Below, piece by piece: positions 33,667 to 41,456 of a stretch of 41,456 nt of DNA. The notes beneath the pieces were generated by a model. It was not told the DNA's origin. It was given only the letters and a program-made list of their open reading frames with translations, and did not search any database. The DNA is from Bdellovibrionales bacterium. Lineage in GTDB: Bacteria; Bdellovibrionota; Bdellovibrionia; Bdellovibrionales; JAMPXM01. The DNA lies in NCBI GenBank assembly GCA_005808505.1, contig SYLX01000105.1, positions 1 through 41,456 on the forward strand. Direction: 5' to 3'. The stretch's first letter is position 1, and each line of letters starts with the position of its first letter. The position numbers and the translations under genes were made by a program.

Positions 33667-35552
33667 GCAACTCCCCTAGGTTCTCTCGAACGCGACGGAT
33701 CCGCGTTGCGATGAATCCATTTCAAATAGCTTTCGCCGATGGCGCCTGCGTTTAAAATCATGGTCGGCTCACCGTTACCGAGGATCGTCACGCCGGAGAA
33801 GCCGGGGACACCCGCAAGTTGTTCACTCAACGGGCGCACGACAATCTGCTGCTGCGAGAGCACGGCATCTACCCGCAGGGCCAAACGGCTGCGATCGGGC
33901 AGACGAATGATAAGTGCGATATTTGTTTCGCCGGTGTTCTTTAGAACATTGCTCGTAAGCGTTGGGTTGGTCGACGCGACTGACTTCAGGCCATCGAGTC
34001 CGATGTAGTCGACGAGATCTTCCACGGGAACGACGGCATCGCGCATGCGGATGGCGCGGTCGCGTTTTCCGATCGACTCGATCGTGTACGCGTCGAGATC
34101 GATGATTTCGACAACGTCCTGTCGAGGCGCGATGTACATGTGATTGTCGCAGCGGATGAGCAATCCTTCGATGATCTCCAAGCTCGCGGGAAGCGTGATC
34201 TGGAAGGTTGTGCCGGAACCTTTTTTGCTGATGATCTCAATGCGGCCGCCAAGAGCCTGAATCGCTTTTTGAACGATGTCCATGCCGACGCCGCGGCCAG
34301 AGATTTCGCTCACTTGATCGCGAGTTGAGAAGCCGGGGAGAAAGATGAGCTGCTGAATGTCGTCATCTTTCATCTTCGTGCCGGTCGCGACGAGTCCCTT
34401 TTTGACGGCCTTCTCAAAGATGAGTTGTGGATCGAGTCCACGGCCGTCATCGGAGATGGAAATCACGACGTGACCGGAATCTTGCTGGGTTTGAATCGTG
34501 AGTTTCGCGGGAACGGGCTTGCCGAGTTTCGTCCGTGTGTCTTCGTCTTCGATTCCGTGGTCGATCGCGTTCCGCACGAGATGCACCATCGGATCCGTAA
34601 TCAGCTCGATCACCGTTTTATCGAGCGGCGTATCAGCGCCGAGCAGGATGATCTCTACTTTTTTCTTCTGATCGCGAGCGATGTCGCGGGCGACTCGCTC
34701 GATGCGCTGGAAAAGACTGTCTGCCGACTGCATCCGAAGAGTCAGGATCAGCTCGTAGAGATCTTTTAAGTTCTTTTGGTTCAAAACGACGGCGTTTTTG
34801 CAATTGAGAATGTTGAACGTACCGCTCTGGTAGTTGTGCCAAAGAATGCCCTGATGGATCGAGAGCTCGCCAATGAGCTGCATGATCTCGTCGATCTTTT
34901 GAGAAGGTATGCGAAGCGTGCTCGAGTTCCGTTTCACTTTTCTCAATCCCGAAATGTCTTCGGGCGGGGGAGCTTGGAGAGCGTTGGTGACAGCACCGAC
35001 CAAACTGCTTGCAAGGCCTCCCGCTTTCGGAGCCGCACCTGCTGCGGGACTTCCGCCAGAGGCCGGCTTCGCGGCCGCCGAGGGAGTCGCGGTGGGCGAT
35101 TCCGTTTTTTCAGTGGGTTGAGCCGTCGGAGCCGCAGGAGTATCCGCGCCGAATTTTCCGGATTTCAAATCTTCAATGTGCGCTTTGAGCTGAAACTTCA
35201 TCGCGCTCGTGTCGGGCGAGCTCTTCTCTTCTTCGCGGAGGGACTGAACCCAGTTGCGCAAGAACGTCTGAACGCTCAAGAGCATGTCGACACTAGCCGC
35301 CGTTACGGGCTTGCCTACTTTTTGGAGAGTCGTGAGGAGATCTTCGAATGCGTGAACGAATTGTCCGAATTCATTGAGGCCATAGAGCTGAGCCGCGCCC
35401 TTCACGTTGTGGGCGGCGCGGAAGATAACTTGAAGCTCCTTAGCCTGATCGCTTGTCTCGATCTTAAGGCAGCGCTGCTCGATATCTTGGAGCGTGTCCT
35501 CGATCTCGTCGAGCAGCAGGTCAAACATCTTTTTTTCGTTCGCGCTGCGCAT
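33663..35552 (-). CDS. cheA: Chemotaxis histidine kinase CheA without P2 domain
   Basis: A 629-residue kinase. P1 (HPt) is at about 1-115 with phosphorylated H48 in FRAAHNVKGAAQLYG. An alanine/proline-rich linker spans about 135-205 where the CheY/CheB-binding P2 domain normally sits. P3 dimerisation (about 210-285) includes KIDEIMQLIGELSIHQ. The P4 ATPase has HLVRNAIDHGIED, DDGRGLD and GFSTRDQVSEISGRGVGMDIV. P5 (about 470-615) binds CheW. Autophosphorylation motifs are intact. It lies 33 bases after mcp and overlaps cheW by 4 bases. Absence of P2 means that the regulators must dock on P1 or P4 (inference). Confidence 0.95.
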   Translation of the reverse strand: MRSANEKKMFDLLLDEIEDTLQDIEQRCLKIETSDQAKELQVIFRAAHNVKGAAQLYGLNEFGQFVHAFEDLLTTLQKVGKPVTAASVDMLLSVQTFLRNWVQSLREEEKSSPDTSAMKFQLKAHIEDLKSGKFGADTPAAPTAQPTEKTESPTATPSAAAKPASGGSPAAGAAPKAGGLASSLVGAVTNALQAPPPEDISGLRKVKRNSSTLRIPSQKIDEIMQLIGELSIHQGILWHNYQSGTFNILNCKNAVVLNQKNLKDLYELILTLRMQSADSLFQRIERVARDIARDQKKKVEIILLGADTPLDKTVIELITDPMVHLVRNAIDHGIEDEDTRTKLGKPVPAKLTIQTQQDSGHVVISISDDGRGLDPQLIFEKAVKKGLVATGTKMKDDDIQQLIFLPGFSTRDQVSEISGRGVGMDIVQKAIQALGGRIEIISKKGSGTTFQITLPASLEIIEGLLIRCDNHMYIAPRQDVVEIIDLDAYTIESIGKRDRAIRMRDAVVPVEDLVDYIGLDGLKSVASTNPTLTSNVLKNTGETNIALIIRLPDRSRLALRVDAVLSQQQIVVRPLSEQLAGVPGFSGVTILGNGEPTMILNAGAIGESYLKWIHRNADPSRSREPRGVA

Positions 35553-35585
35553 GGGTCGCCTTACTCTTACGAATCCGAGAGTGCG

Positions 35586-37154
35586 TTAGCTAACGTTCGA
35601 CTTGCGGGCTTTCTTATCGCTCCGCTGTTTCTTCGCCATTTCCACGATCTTGTCCGCGACGCTGTCGGCGACTGATCCTGCGTGGAGCAAGTTGTCAGTG
35701 CTCTCGTCCGGCGCGCTCGGACCCTGGTCGCTTCCAGAACTTCCGCTGTCGTTCGTCTTGATCTTGACGACCGCTGATTTCGTGCCCGTGATGCTTCCCT
35801 CGATGGCCGTAGAAATCTCATTCAGAGCTTGAACTTCGATCGAGAGAACTCGCGAAGTCTCGCTTGCGCGTTGAGAGATCTGGCTGTTGAGATCCGTAGT
35901 TTTATTCAGTTCGGTCATCGCTTGGTTCGTTTGCGCAACACCAAGCTCTTGCTCGCGTGCGGCCGACGAGATGTTTCCGATCTGGCTGGAAATCAAGTTG
36001 ATGTCCGTCGAGATTTCTTTGAAGTTCTTCAAAGCTTGCTCGGTGACGTTCTTACCTTGTTGAACTCGTTCGCTGGTTGAGCGAACGATTTCGCTCACTT
36101 GCTTTTCGCTGTCCTGGAGGAGCGAGGCGATTTCCTGAGCGGCGTTACCGGACATCTTCGCCAAATTACCCACTTCTTCCGCAACGACCGCGAAGCCGCG
36201 ACCGTGTTGGCCCGCGCGCGCCGCTTCGATCGAAGCGTTGAAGGAGAGAAGCTGCGTCTTGAAGACGATGTCGTTGATGACGTTGGTTTTGTTTCCGATC
36301 TCCTGGATGATTTCCGACATCTGTTGCAGCTGCTCGTTGGCCTGCTGAATGGACGTCATGGATTCGACCATCTGATTCATGACCGTCATACCGTTGTTGG
36401 CTTTTTGCGTAACCGACGTCATGACATTTTCAGATTGCTTGGCGTAGTTCGATGTCTGCGAGAGCATGCTCGACATTTCGGACATCGCGGCCGTCGTTTC
36501 TTGAACGACTTCGGCTTGCTGATTAACACCGCTCGAGAGAGCTTCAGAGAACTTTGAAATATCGCCGGAGGTATTCGAAAGGACGTGCGTTGTTTTGGAG
36601 AGTCGGCTGAGCGATTCGTGAAGCGGACGAACGATGCTCCGCGCGAGGAAGAAGATCGCACCTGAAAGACCGAGCACCGTGAAGAACAACGAGGCGGCGC
36701 CGAGCTTTAGCGTGCTCCAGTAAGCTTCGTCGATGCGCTCGCGCTTATAACCAACGAGCACTTTGCCAATCGGCTTGTTCTGAAAGTCGTGAATTTCCTT
36801 TTCAACCTTGTTGATGTTCCCGCTTTCGACGACCTTCGATGATTCCGTCATCGGGCGACCGTCTTTATCAAGGTAAACAACGTAGGCGAAGTCGGAATCG
36901 CTCGAGACGACTTTGGCGAAGTTTTCGAGTGCGCCGAGATCGTAGTTGCTCACGTAGGTTTGGCCTACCGTCTGCAAGAACGTCGAGATCCCTTCGGCTT
37001 TTGAGCGCATCGCAGATTCGATGGAAACCTGCATGCGGTAAACCATGGCTCCGCAAAGGACCGACAACAACAGGAAAGAGATGACGTTCACCGGCCAGAG
37101 AAGCCGTCCCATCAATGATCTTTGCCCGAGCGAGAAGCGCTTGAATCGACTCAT
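35586..37154 (-). CDS. Methyl-accepting chemotaxis protein
   Basis: A 522-residue receptor. TM1 is at about 21-38, and a short periplasmic sensor at about 40-145 has the PAS/sCache-like strand [17 protein letters not shown]2 is at about 150-171, with a cytoplasmic coiled coil after it. The signalling tip near 292-335 reads [20 protein letters not shown] then [22 protein letters not shown]. The region after TM2 ([13 protein letters not shown]) is a poor HAMP match. The tail (about 468-522) is polar with no NWETF-type CheR tether. GGAG precedes the ATG. It heads the mcp-cheA-cheW-cheRB operon. The ligand is unknown. Confidence 0.93.
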   Translation of the reverse strand: MSRFKRFSLGQRSLMGRLLWPVNVISFLLLSVLCGAMVYRMQVSIESAMRSKAEGISTFLQTVGQTYVSNYDLGALENFAKVVSSDSDFAYVVYLDKDGRPMTESSKVVESGNINKVEKEIHDFQNKPIGKVLVGYKRERIDEAYWSTLKLGAASLFFTVLGLSGAIFFLARSIVRPLHESLSRLSKTTHVLSNTSGDISKFSEALSSGVNQQAEVVQETTAAMSEMSSMLSQTSNYAKQSENVMTSVTQKANNGMTVMNQMVESMTSIQQANEQLQQMSEIIQEIGNKTNVINDIVFKTQLLSFNASIEAARAGQHGRGFAVVAEEVGNLAKMSGNAAQEIASLLQDSEKQVSEIVRSTSERVQQGKNVTEQALKNFKEISTDINLISSQIGNISSAAREQELGVAQTNQAMTELNKTTDLNSQISQRASETSRVLSIEVQALNEISTAIEGSITGTKSAVVKIKTNDSGSSGSDQGPSAPDESTDNLLHAGSVADSVADKIVEMAKKQRSDKKARKSNVS

Positions 37155-37332
37155 TTAAAACTCCGCGTGCATAGGATGCTCACGTACAATAGTGTAGCAA
37201 AACTCATGATTTGTTCGGAGTTTCCGCGGACTTTTCTTACTTGTCGAAGGTCGAGAAAACCAGATCCGGGGATGTCATAAGCAACTGTAAAGACGAATCC
37301 CGACTGACGACTGGCTGGTTGATAGTAGAGGA

Positions 37333-37350
37333 GCGCCGCGAAAGCGGCGT
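37333..37350. terminator. GNRA-loop hairpin downstream of the GIY-YIG gene, possible terminator
   Basis: A 7-pair stem (six GC pairs and one GU) encloses a GAAA tetraloop on the plus strand. It lies 25-42 bases past the stop of the minus-strand GIY-YIG gene. No T-run follows in that direction, so it may be an mRNA 3' stabiliser or Rho-assisted end instead of an intrinsic terminator. Confidence 0.4.
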
Positions 37351-37374
37351 CCGAAATTTCACAAAGCTGGATCT

Positions 37375-38280
37375 TTAGCTGGGCACGACCAACACCGCGT
37401 CTTGGCGTTTCAACCGCTCGATGAAGTCGTGGTTCAGTTCGGCCGCGTGTTTTTGCATTTGTTTTTGCGTAAGCCAAGTCCGCTTGAGACCCGACGCTTT
37501 CAAAATTTTCGCGCTCGTTTCCGGACCAGCAACGAAAAATTCCTTCGCCGTACGTAAATCCCTCTGTAAAGGCGCATAGAGGTGCGGGGGAATGTTTTCT
37601 TTCTCAAGGAGCGTCTTCGTCATCAGCGAAAGCAGTTCAAGGCTTTTGCCCGAAAGAAAATCATGGAGGGGCTTGCGCCAGTGGCGCGGGATTTCCGCAC
37701 GCTGAATGTAAAGCGGGGACGTGCGGCAAAGGCGCGCGGGTAGATGCATGCGATCTTTCATGCATGTCGCAACGAAGAGAAGCCGCAAGAGCGCCGAGAA
37801 ACCTGCTTTCGTTTTCCCACGATGGAGAAAGCAGCCGTAGGTCGAAAAGCCTTTTTCAAATTCGCGGTGACTTAAACGAAAATCGATGGCGTCTATCGCA
37901 TCCGTTTTTTCCGATAGCGTTTTGATCCCGCAGTAGAGAAATTCAATCGGTTCCGTTCCCGCGATGTTGAACGGAGGGCGAACGGTTCGGATCAGTTCCC
38001 CTTCGCGCCGAAGCGCAGTTGCGCCATCAGGTTGCTTCTCCCAAATGATCTCGCGAGCAAGCTCAATCATCTCAAGGACATGTTCCGGAGCGTTTCCGGG
38101 CTTAACAGCTCGGTAGCTTGAAAGCCGTCGCCTCAAGCTTTCGGCCTTCCCGATGTAGAGCGGCTGGCCTTCTTCATCGAGAAAGAAGTAGACGCCCGGC
38201 TCTTGCGGGAGCGACTGGAAAAATTCATCACCAAAACGGACACGGAGAGGATTCTCAAACGAAAAAGAAAGATTTGCCAT
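37375..38280 (-). CDS. GIY-YIG nuclease, UvrC/Cho-like
   Basis: A 301-residue protein with an N-terminal GIY-YIG domain (about 25-110). GVYFFLDEEGQPLYIGKA holds the two signature tyrosines, R50-R52 follow, and the catalytic glutamate lies in LRREGELIRTVRPPFN. Order and spacing match the UvrC N-terminus that makes the 3' incision in nucleotide excision repair. The length is near that of E. coli Cho (about 295 residues), which also lacks the UvrC C-terminal half. The remaining 190 residues are not recognisable to me; Cho itself is not confidently matched there. It follows the amine oxidase gene by 61 bases and may share its transcript. Confidence 0.75.
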   Translation of the reverse strand: MANLSFSFENPLRVRFGDEFFQSLPQEPGVYFFLDEEGQPLYIGKAESLRRRLSSYRAVKPGNAPEHVLEMIELAREIIWEKQPDGATALRREGELIRTVRPPFNIAGTEPIEFLYCGIKTLSEKTDAIDAIDFRLSHREFEKGFSTYGCFLHRGKTKAGFSALLRLLFVATCMKDRMHLPARLCRTSPLYIQRAEIPRHWRKPLHDFLSGKSLELLSLMTKTLLEKENIPPHLYAPLQRDLRTAKEFFVAGPETSAKILKASGLKRTWLTQKQMQKHAAELNHDFIERLKRQDAVLVVPS

Positions 38281-38341
38281 GCGTGACCCAAGGATTAATC
38301 GCCCTCGGGTCGAGTGTAAACAAAGTGTAAGTTCAGTGAGG

Positions 38342-39718
38342 TTAACGGTAACTGTCGAAGTTTTTCAAAACTTCTCCGGCGGCCCGGTGGCCTGACGTGA
38401 TGGCGCCGTCAACGGTTCCGCGTTCTGCCGTCATCATCGTCGCTTCGCCGGCGAAGTAGATGCGGTTCTCGATGGATCGCTCGAAAAATCGTGCAGTGTC
38501 GGCGCCGCCTTTTAGCACATAGGAGTAAGAACCGAGCGAAAATGGATCGTTATGCCAGTCGTGATGGTAAACCGTGAGGAGCTGGGATTCGACCCACTTC
38601 GGATCGCGATGAGTCATCTTCGCGAGCTGCGAGAGGGCCTTTTGAATGCGCTCCTCTTTCGAGAGGGTTTTCATCTTCTCGGCGCCCGTGCCCCCAACCC
38701 AAGCCGTGATCTGTGGAGTTCTGACGGGAAGAGCCGTCCACCAAGTCGGGAAGTCCGCCTCAGGGCCTAGATGGAGATAGCCGATCGGCTCGTCGGAGAG
38801 AGTCTCCCAAAACGCCTCGCGGAAACGAAAAACAATTCGAATCGCAACGCCCATCTCTAAGCTCTGCAGAGCTGTGCGATACTCTTCCGGCTCAGGATGA
38901 ATTCTTAGGCTCGCATGAGCCGTCGCTGGAGCTTTGAGAACGCCGATTGGTAAAGTGATGATGAGTCGTTGAGCGTGAAACGCTTCGGTTCCTCCGGTTA
39001 GCTCGTTTCTCGCGTTCACGCGAACGCCGCCCCGATCGTATTGGACAAGCTTGGCGGTGCGGTTCAAAAGGATCGTGTCCTCAGGATGGGGCAGGCTACG
39101 AATGAAGCGCGTGATGACTGCATCGTAGCCGTCAAAGATTCGGAACGTCTGAGAGATGTCGACATTCTCAGAGGCTTGTTCCGAAATCGCCAAACCTTTT
39201 TCGCTCAGATCTTCAGAACGTGCCGCGTGAAAGCCTTCCGCAAATGCCTTCGCTAGCTCAAGTGCTTTTGGCGAAAATTGATTTTTGTGATCGTTGAGAA
39301 ATTCATCGAAACTTCGGTCTTCCTCGCGATCGGGTTCCAGCTTGTCGAAGACGTCGTTGACTTCGTCCCAAAATTCTTCCTCAGTCCAGTGCTTGCCGTC
39401 GTAATATTGGTGCGAGTCCAGAATGTCGTACACTGAAAGACCAGCTGCACCGACAACCGCAAAAGTCTCTTTGGGACTTCCGTGAATGAACTCGGCGCCT
39501 AGTTCGATCGGGAGACTCGAAGTCGGATCTCGCATCGTGAAGATCCGCCCACCCGTGCGATTGCGCGCTTCAAGAATGAGAACATTCAATCCCTTTTGCG
39601 CAAGTTTCTCGGCGGACGCAAGCCCAGCGGCGCCGGCACCCAAGATAAGGACATCGCAATTTCTCGCGGACGCGCCATCCGTTCGCTGAGAGTTTTCCGT
39701 ATTCAAATCGAGACTCAT
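38342..39718 (-). CDS. Flavin-containing amine oxidase
   Basis: About 458 residues of the FAD-dependent monoamine oxidase family. The dinucleotide-binding motif is LILGAGAAGLASAEKL, followed by LEARNRTGGRIFT. The ELGAEFIHG segment occurs early, and the C-terminal FAD signature is RIYFAGEATMMTAERGTVDGA. Such enzymes oxidise amines, polyamines or amino acids, giving hydrogen peroxide. I chose the ATG at 39718, with GGAG nine bases upstream; starts at 39754 and 39790 have poorer ribosome binding sites. No Tat or Sec signal is visible. It diverges from the GNAT gene. The substrate is not readable. Confidence 0.88.
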   Translation of the reverse strand: MSLDLNTENSQRTDGASARNCDVLILGAGAAGLASAEKLAQKGLNVLILEARNRTGGRIFTMRDPTSSLPIELGAEFIHGSPKETFAVVGAAGLSVYDILDSHQYYDGKHWTEEEFWDEVNDVFDKLEPDREEDRSFDEFLNDHKNQFSPKALELAKAFAEGFHAARSEDLSEKGLAISEQASENVDISQTFRIFDGYDAVITRFIRSLPHPEDTILLNRTAKLVQYDRGGVRVNARNELTGGTEAFHAQRLIITLPIGVLKAPATAHASLRIHPEPEEYRTALQSLEMGVAIRIVFRFREAFWETLSDEPIGYLHLGPEADFPTWWTALPVRTPQITAWVGGTGAEKMKTLSKEERIQKALSQLAKMTHRDPKWVESQLLTVYHHDWHNDPFSLGSYSYVLKGGADTARFFERSIENRIYFAGEATMMTAERGTVDGAITSGHRAAGEVLKNFDSYR

Positions 39719-39835
39719 TCGATGCAACTCCGGTCCTTCGTTCTGGTTAATCATTCTGGGGAACTCGAGCACGAAAGTCCTGCTCAACAAAAAACACCTC
39801 TAGCGCAATTGTGGAAAAAGGGGCATGACATTCCT

Positions 39836-40417
39836 ATGACCTTCTCGTCACCGCAAACGACCGCAAAACTTCAAACACGCCTCGCCACGACTCGCCATAT
39901 TGGCGCGCTCAAGCTCATGATAAACAACGCCTATCGTGGCGAGACCGGAAAGAAGGGTTGGACGACGGAAGCCGACCTCATCGGTGGACAACGGATCGAT
40001 GAAGGTTTGCTCGAAGAGATTCTCGGTACAAACCAAAGCTATTTGCTCATCGCTTTTGAAACCGAAGATTCGATTCTTGGTTGCGTCCATCTCCAGAAGC
40101 TTTCGTCGTCCCAGGGTGACCAAACAAAAGTTTATCTGGGGCTCCTGACCGTAAACGTCGATCACCAAAAGCGCGGTGTGGGCGACTATTTGCTCCAGGA
40201 ATCGGAACGATACGCGAAGCAGAAGCTCAAAGCCGCCGCGATCGAGATGACCGTTCTCAGTGTTCGAAAAGAACTCATCGCGTGGTACGTAAAACGTGGC
40301 TACCGCGTCACGGGCGAGCAACGACCTTTCCCCTACGGAAACGAGAGATTCGGCCGTCCTTTTAAAGACGACCTCGTTTTCGAAGTGCTCATCAAAAATC
40401 TCGCCGAGAGATTTTAA
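39836..40417 (+). CDS. GNAT-family N-acetyltransferase
   Basis: A 193-residue acetyl-CoA-dependent acetyltransferase. The GNAT core has LGLLTVNVDHQKRGVGDYLL, where QKRGVG is the acetyl-CoA pyrophosphate loop (motif A), followed by an ESERYAKQ helix and the closing WYVKRGYRVTGEQRPFPYG (motif B). The substrate is unknown. The ATG at 39836 is preferred because upstream in-frame sequence is the complement of the amine oxidase 5' end and lacks GNAT similarity; AAGGGG is present but 12 bases away. The gene overlaps the convergent dehydrogenase by 4 bases (shared TTAA). Confidence 0.88.
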   Translation: MTFSSPQTTAKLQTRLATTRHIGALKLMINNAYRGETGKKGWTTEADLIGGQRIDEGLLEEILGTNQSYLLIAFETEDSILGCVHLQKLSSSQGDQTKVYLGLLTVNVDHQKRGVGDYLLQESERYAKQKLKAAAIEMTVLSVRKELIAWYVKRGYRVTGEQRPFPYGNERFGRPFKDDLVFEVLIKNLAERF

Positions 40418-41301
40418 TGTACGGTCTCGCCGCCCAATTCAGGTAGCACGACTCCGGTGATGTAACTTGAATCCGCCTGCGAGGCTAAAAATACGTACGC
40501 CGGAGCAATCTCTTCAGGCTGTGCCGGGCGGCCCATCGGCGTGTTCGCGCCAAACTTTTTCAGCTTTTCTTCCGACATGCCCTCATCCGACGGATTAAGC
40601 GGCGTCCACACCGGACCCGGCGCCACCGCGTTTACGCGAATGCCTTTTTCAAGGAGATTTTGGGCTAGGCTTCGCGTGAAAGCGTCGATCGCACCTTTGG
40701 TGGATGAGTAATCAAGAAGAGTTTTGTTGCCGAAGATGGAAGTTTCCGAACTTGTTGCAATGATGCTTGAACCCGGCTTCATGTGAGGTACGGCGAATTT
40801 CGCTAAGTGAAAGTAAGCTTCAATGTTCGTTTTAAACGTGTACTCCCACTCTTCAGTCGATATGTCTTCCAAATCTTCTTTTCGCATTTGATGGGCGGCA
40901 TTGCTGACGAGGATATCGAGCGTGCCGAACTCGGCGACCGTCCGATCAATCGCTTCTTTGCAAAACTCAGGCTGTGAGAGATCGCCATCGATTAGAAGGC
41001 ATTGGCGGCCTTCCTTTTCGATAGCGGCGCGCGTTTCATCGGCGTCTTTTTTCTCTTCGGGTAGAAAAGTGATGGCGACGTCAGCGCCCTCGCGTGCATA
41101 CAAGACGGCCACGGCGCGACCGATGCCGGAGTCGCCCCCGGTGACTAAAGCGATTTTGCCTTCAAGCTTGCCCGCAGCTTTGTAGGCGGGAGCTTGGTAG
41201 CGCGGTTTCGGAGATAGTTCCGCTTCCAGGCCCGGCGATTGTTGCTTCTGATTCGGGAACGGCGGTTTTGGTTGTTGCGGTTCAGACGAATCGTGATCCA
41301 T
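40414..41301 (-). CDS. Short-chain dehydrogenase/reductase, YghA/YhdF-like
   Basis: A 295-residue NAD(P)-dependent SDR with an about 45-residue proline/glutamine-rich leader (QPKPPFPNQKQQSPG). TGGDSGIG is the cofactor motif (about 54-61). NAAHQ, the catalytic serine in IIATSSETS and YSSTK follow. The GDSGIG variant, the PAQPEEIAPAYVFLAS segment and the ending ITGVVLPELGG are typical of the YghA/YhdF/YhxC group, often stress-associated. AAGGAGG lies seven bases before the ATG at 41301. It is unrelated in context to the other SDR at 7299. The 155 bases beyond its start show no further gene. Confidence 0.92.
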   Translation of the reverse strand: MDHDSSEPQQPKPPFPNQKQQSPGLEAELSPKPRYQAPAYKAAGKLEGKIALVTGGDSGIGRAVAVLYAREGADVAITFLPEEKKDADETRAAIEKEGRQCLLIDGDLSQPEFCKEAIDRTVAEFGTLDILVSNAAHQMRKEDLEDISTEEWEYTFKTNIEAYFHLAKFAVPHMKPGSSIIATSSETSIFGNKTLLDYSSTKGAIDAFTRSLAQNLLEKGIRVNAVAPGPVWTPLNPSDEGMSEEKLKKFGANTPMGRPAQPEEIAPAYVFLASQADSSYITGVVLPELGGETVH

Positions 41302-41456
41302 GCGGAATCCTCCTTACACTCAATCGCCACGTCGCGCCCGCGAGCCTTCCACGGCCCGTTGGCCTGAGGCAAACGTATCGAAAAGCTTAGCATCGAGAGG
41401 TGTCTGGATTCTGAATCAAGGTGCGAGGAAAAGGATAAGAATCTATCAAATGCTTA

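Noticed and set aside
34776-35675. 299-codon plus-strand frame
   Set aside because: Antisense shadow of cheA; arginine-rich composition typical of a shadow frame.
37151-37477. 108-codon minus-strand frame between the GIY-YIG gene and mcp
   Set aside because: It overlaps the GIY-YIG C-terminus in another frame, with no start signal or family pattern.
39596-39835. N-terminal extension of the GNAT gene to 39596
   Set aside because: The added 80 residues are mostly antisense to the amine oxidase 5' end and lack GNAT similarity.
1-41456. CRISPR arrays, toxin-antitoxin pairs, restriction systems, prophage or conjugation genes
   Set aside because: None seen on either strand; the only mobile function recognised is the IS1-like transposase.

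Overview
The window reads as an ordinary chromosomal stretch from a Gram-negative, aerobic, motile proteobacterium. The best guess is a member of the Bdellovibrio-like lineage (Bdellovibrionota/Oligoflexia). This rests on gene content only: a fused CcoN-CcoO oxidase, many secreted or lipid-anchored proteins of unknown family, and chemotaxis genes. No rRNA or other taxonomic marker is present. Gene density is high, with many 4-base start/stop overlaps and several tail-to-tail overlaps. I see no tRNA, rRNA, CRISPR array, prophage or plasmid functions. The only mobile DNA recognised is one IS1-like transposase gene.

Layout. Bases 1-4492 (minus strand) hold a cbb3 oxidase cluster: ccoI, ccoS and a ccoN-ccoO fusion that runs off the left edge. 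Next come a bacteriohemerythrin and a cation/proton antiporter with a repeat-rich leader (4802-6665). Bases 6644-8953 (minus) form a run of a VKOR-like membrane protein, a short-chain dehydrogenase, a DUF1622 membrane protein and a small membrane protein. An MsrB-MsrA repair fusion follows at 9284-10249. Bases 10259-13654 (minus) carry envelope genes: a secreted HEXXH protein, a small cytochrome c, a signal-anchored protein and a lipoprotein. Bases 13935-20667 (plus) are a three-gene operon of an AsmA-like protein, a small lipoprotein and a TolB-like/TPR protein.

Bases 20678-24993 mix a cytochrome-type lipoprotein, an orphan receiver domain, a secreted protein-glutaminase-like enzyme, a trypsin-like protease, a membrane protein and an orphan HPt protein. 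Bases 25156-28405 form a galT-galK operon whose third gene is an M24-fold protein that has lost most metal ligands. After a one-TM protein, 29604-37154 is a chemotaxis locus: cheY on the plus strand faces mcp-cheA-cheW-cheRB on the minus strand, with the insertion sequence between them. CheR, a receiver and CheB are fused into one protein. The right end has a UvrC/Cho-like GIY-YIG nuclease, a flavin amine oxidase, a GNAT acetyltransferase and a second short-chain dehydrogenase.

The more notable points are the CheR-receiver-CheB fusion beside a CheA without a P2 domain, the secreted protein-deamidase candidate lying tail-to-tail with a secreted protease, the AsmA-like/lipoprotein pair that resembles YdbH-YnbE in arrangement, the pseudo-M24 protein of the gal operon, and the triple 13-bp repeat before the antiporter. 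I did not find an obviously new multi-gene defence or mobile system.
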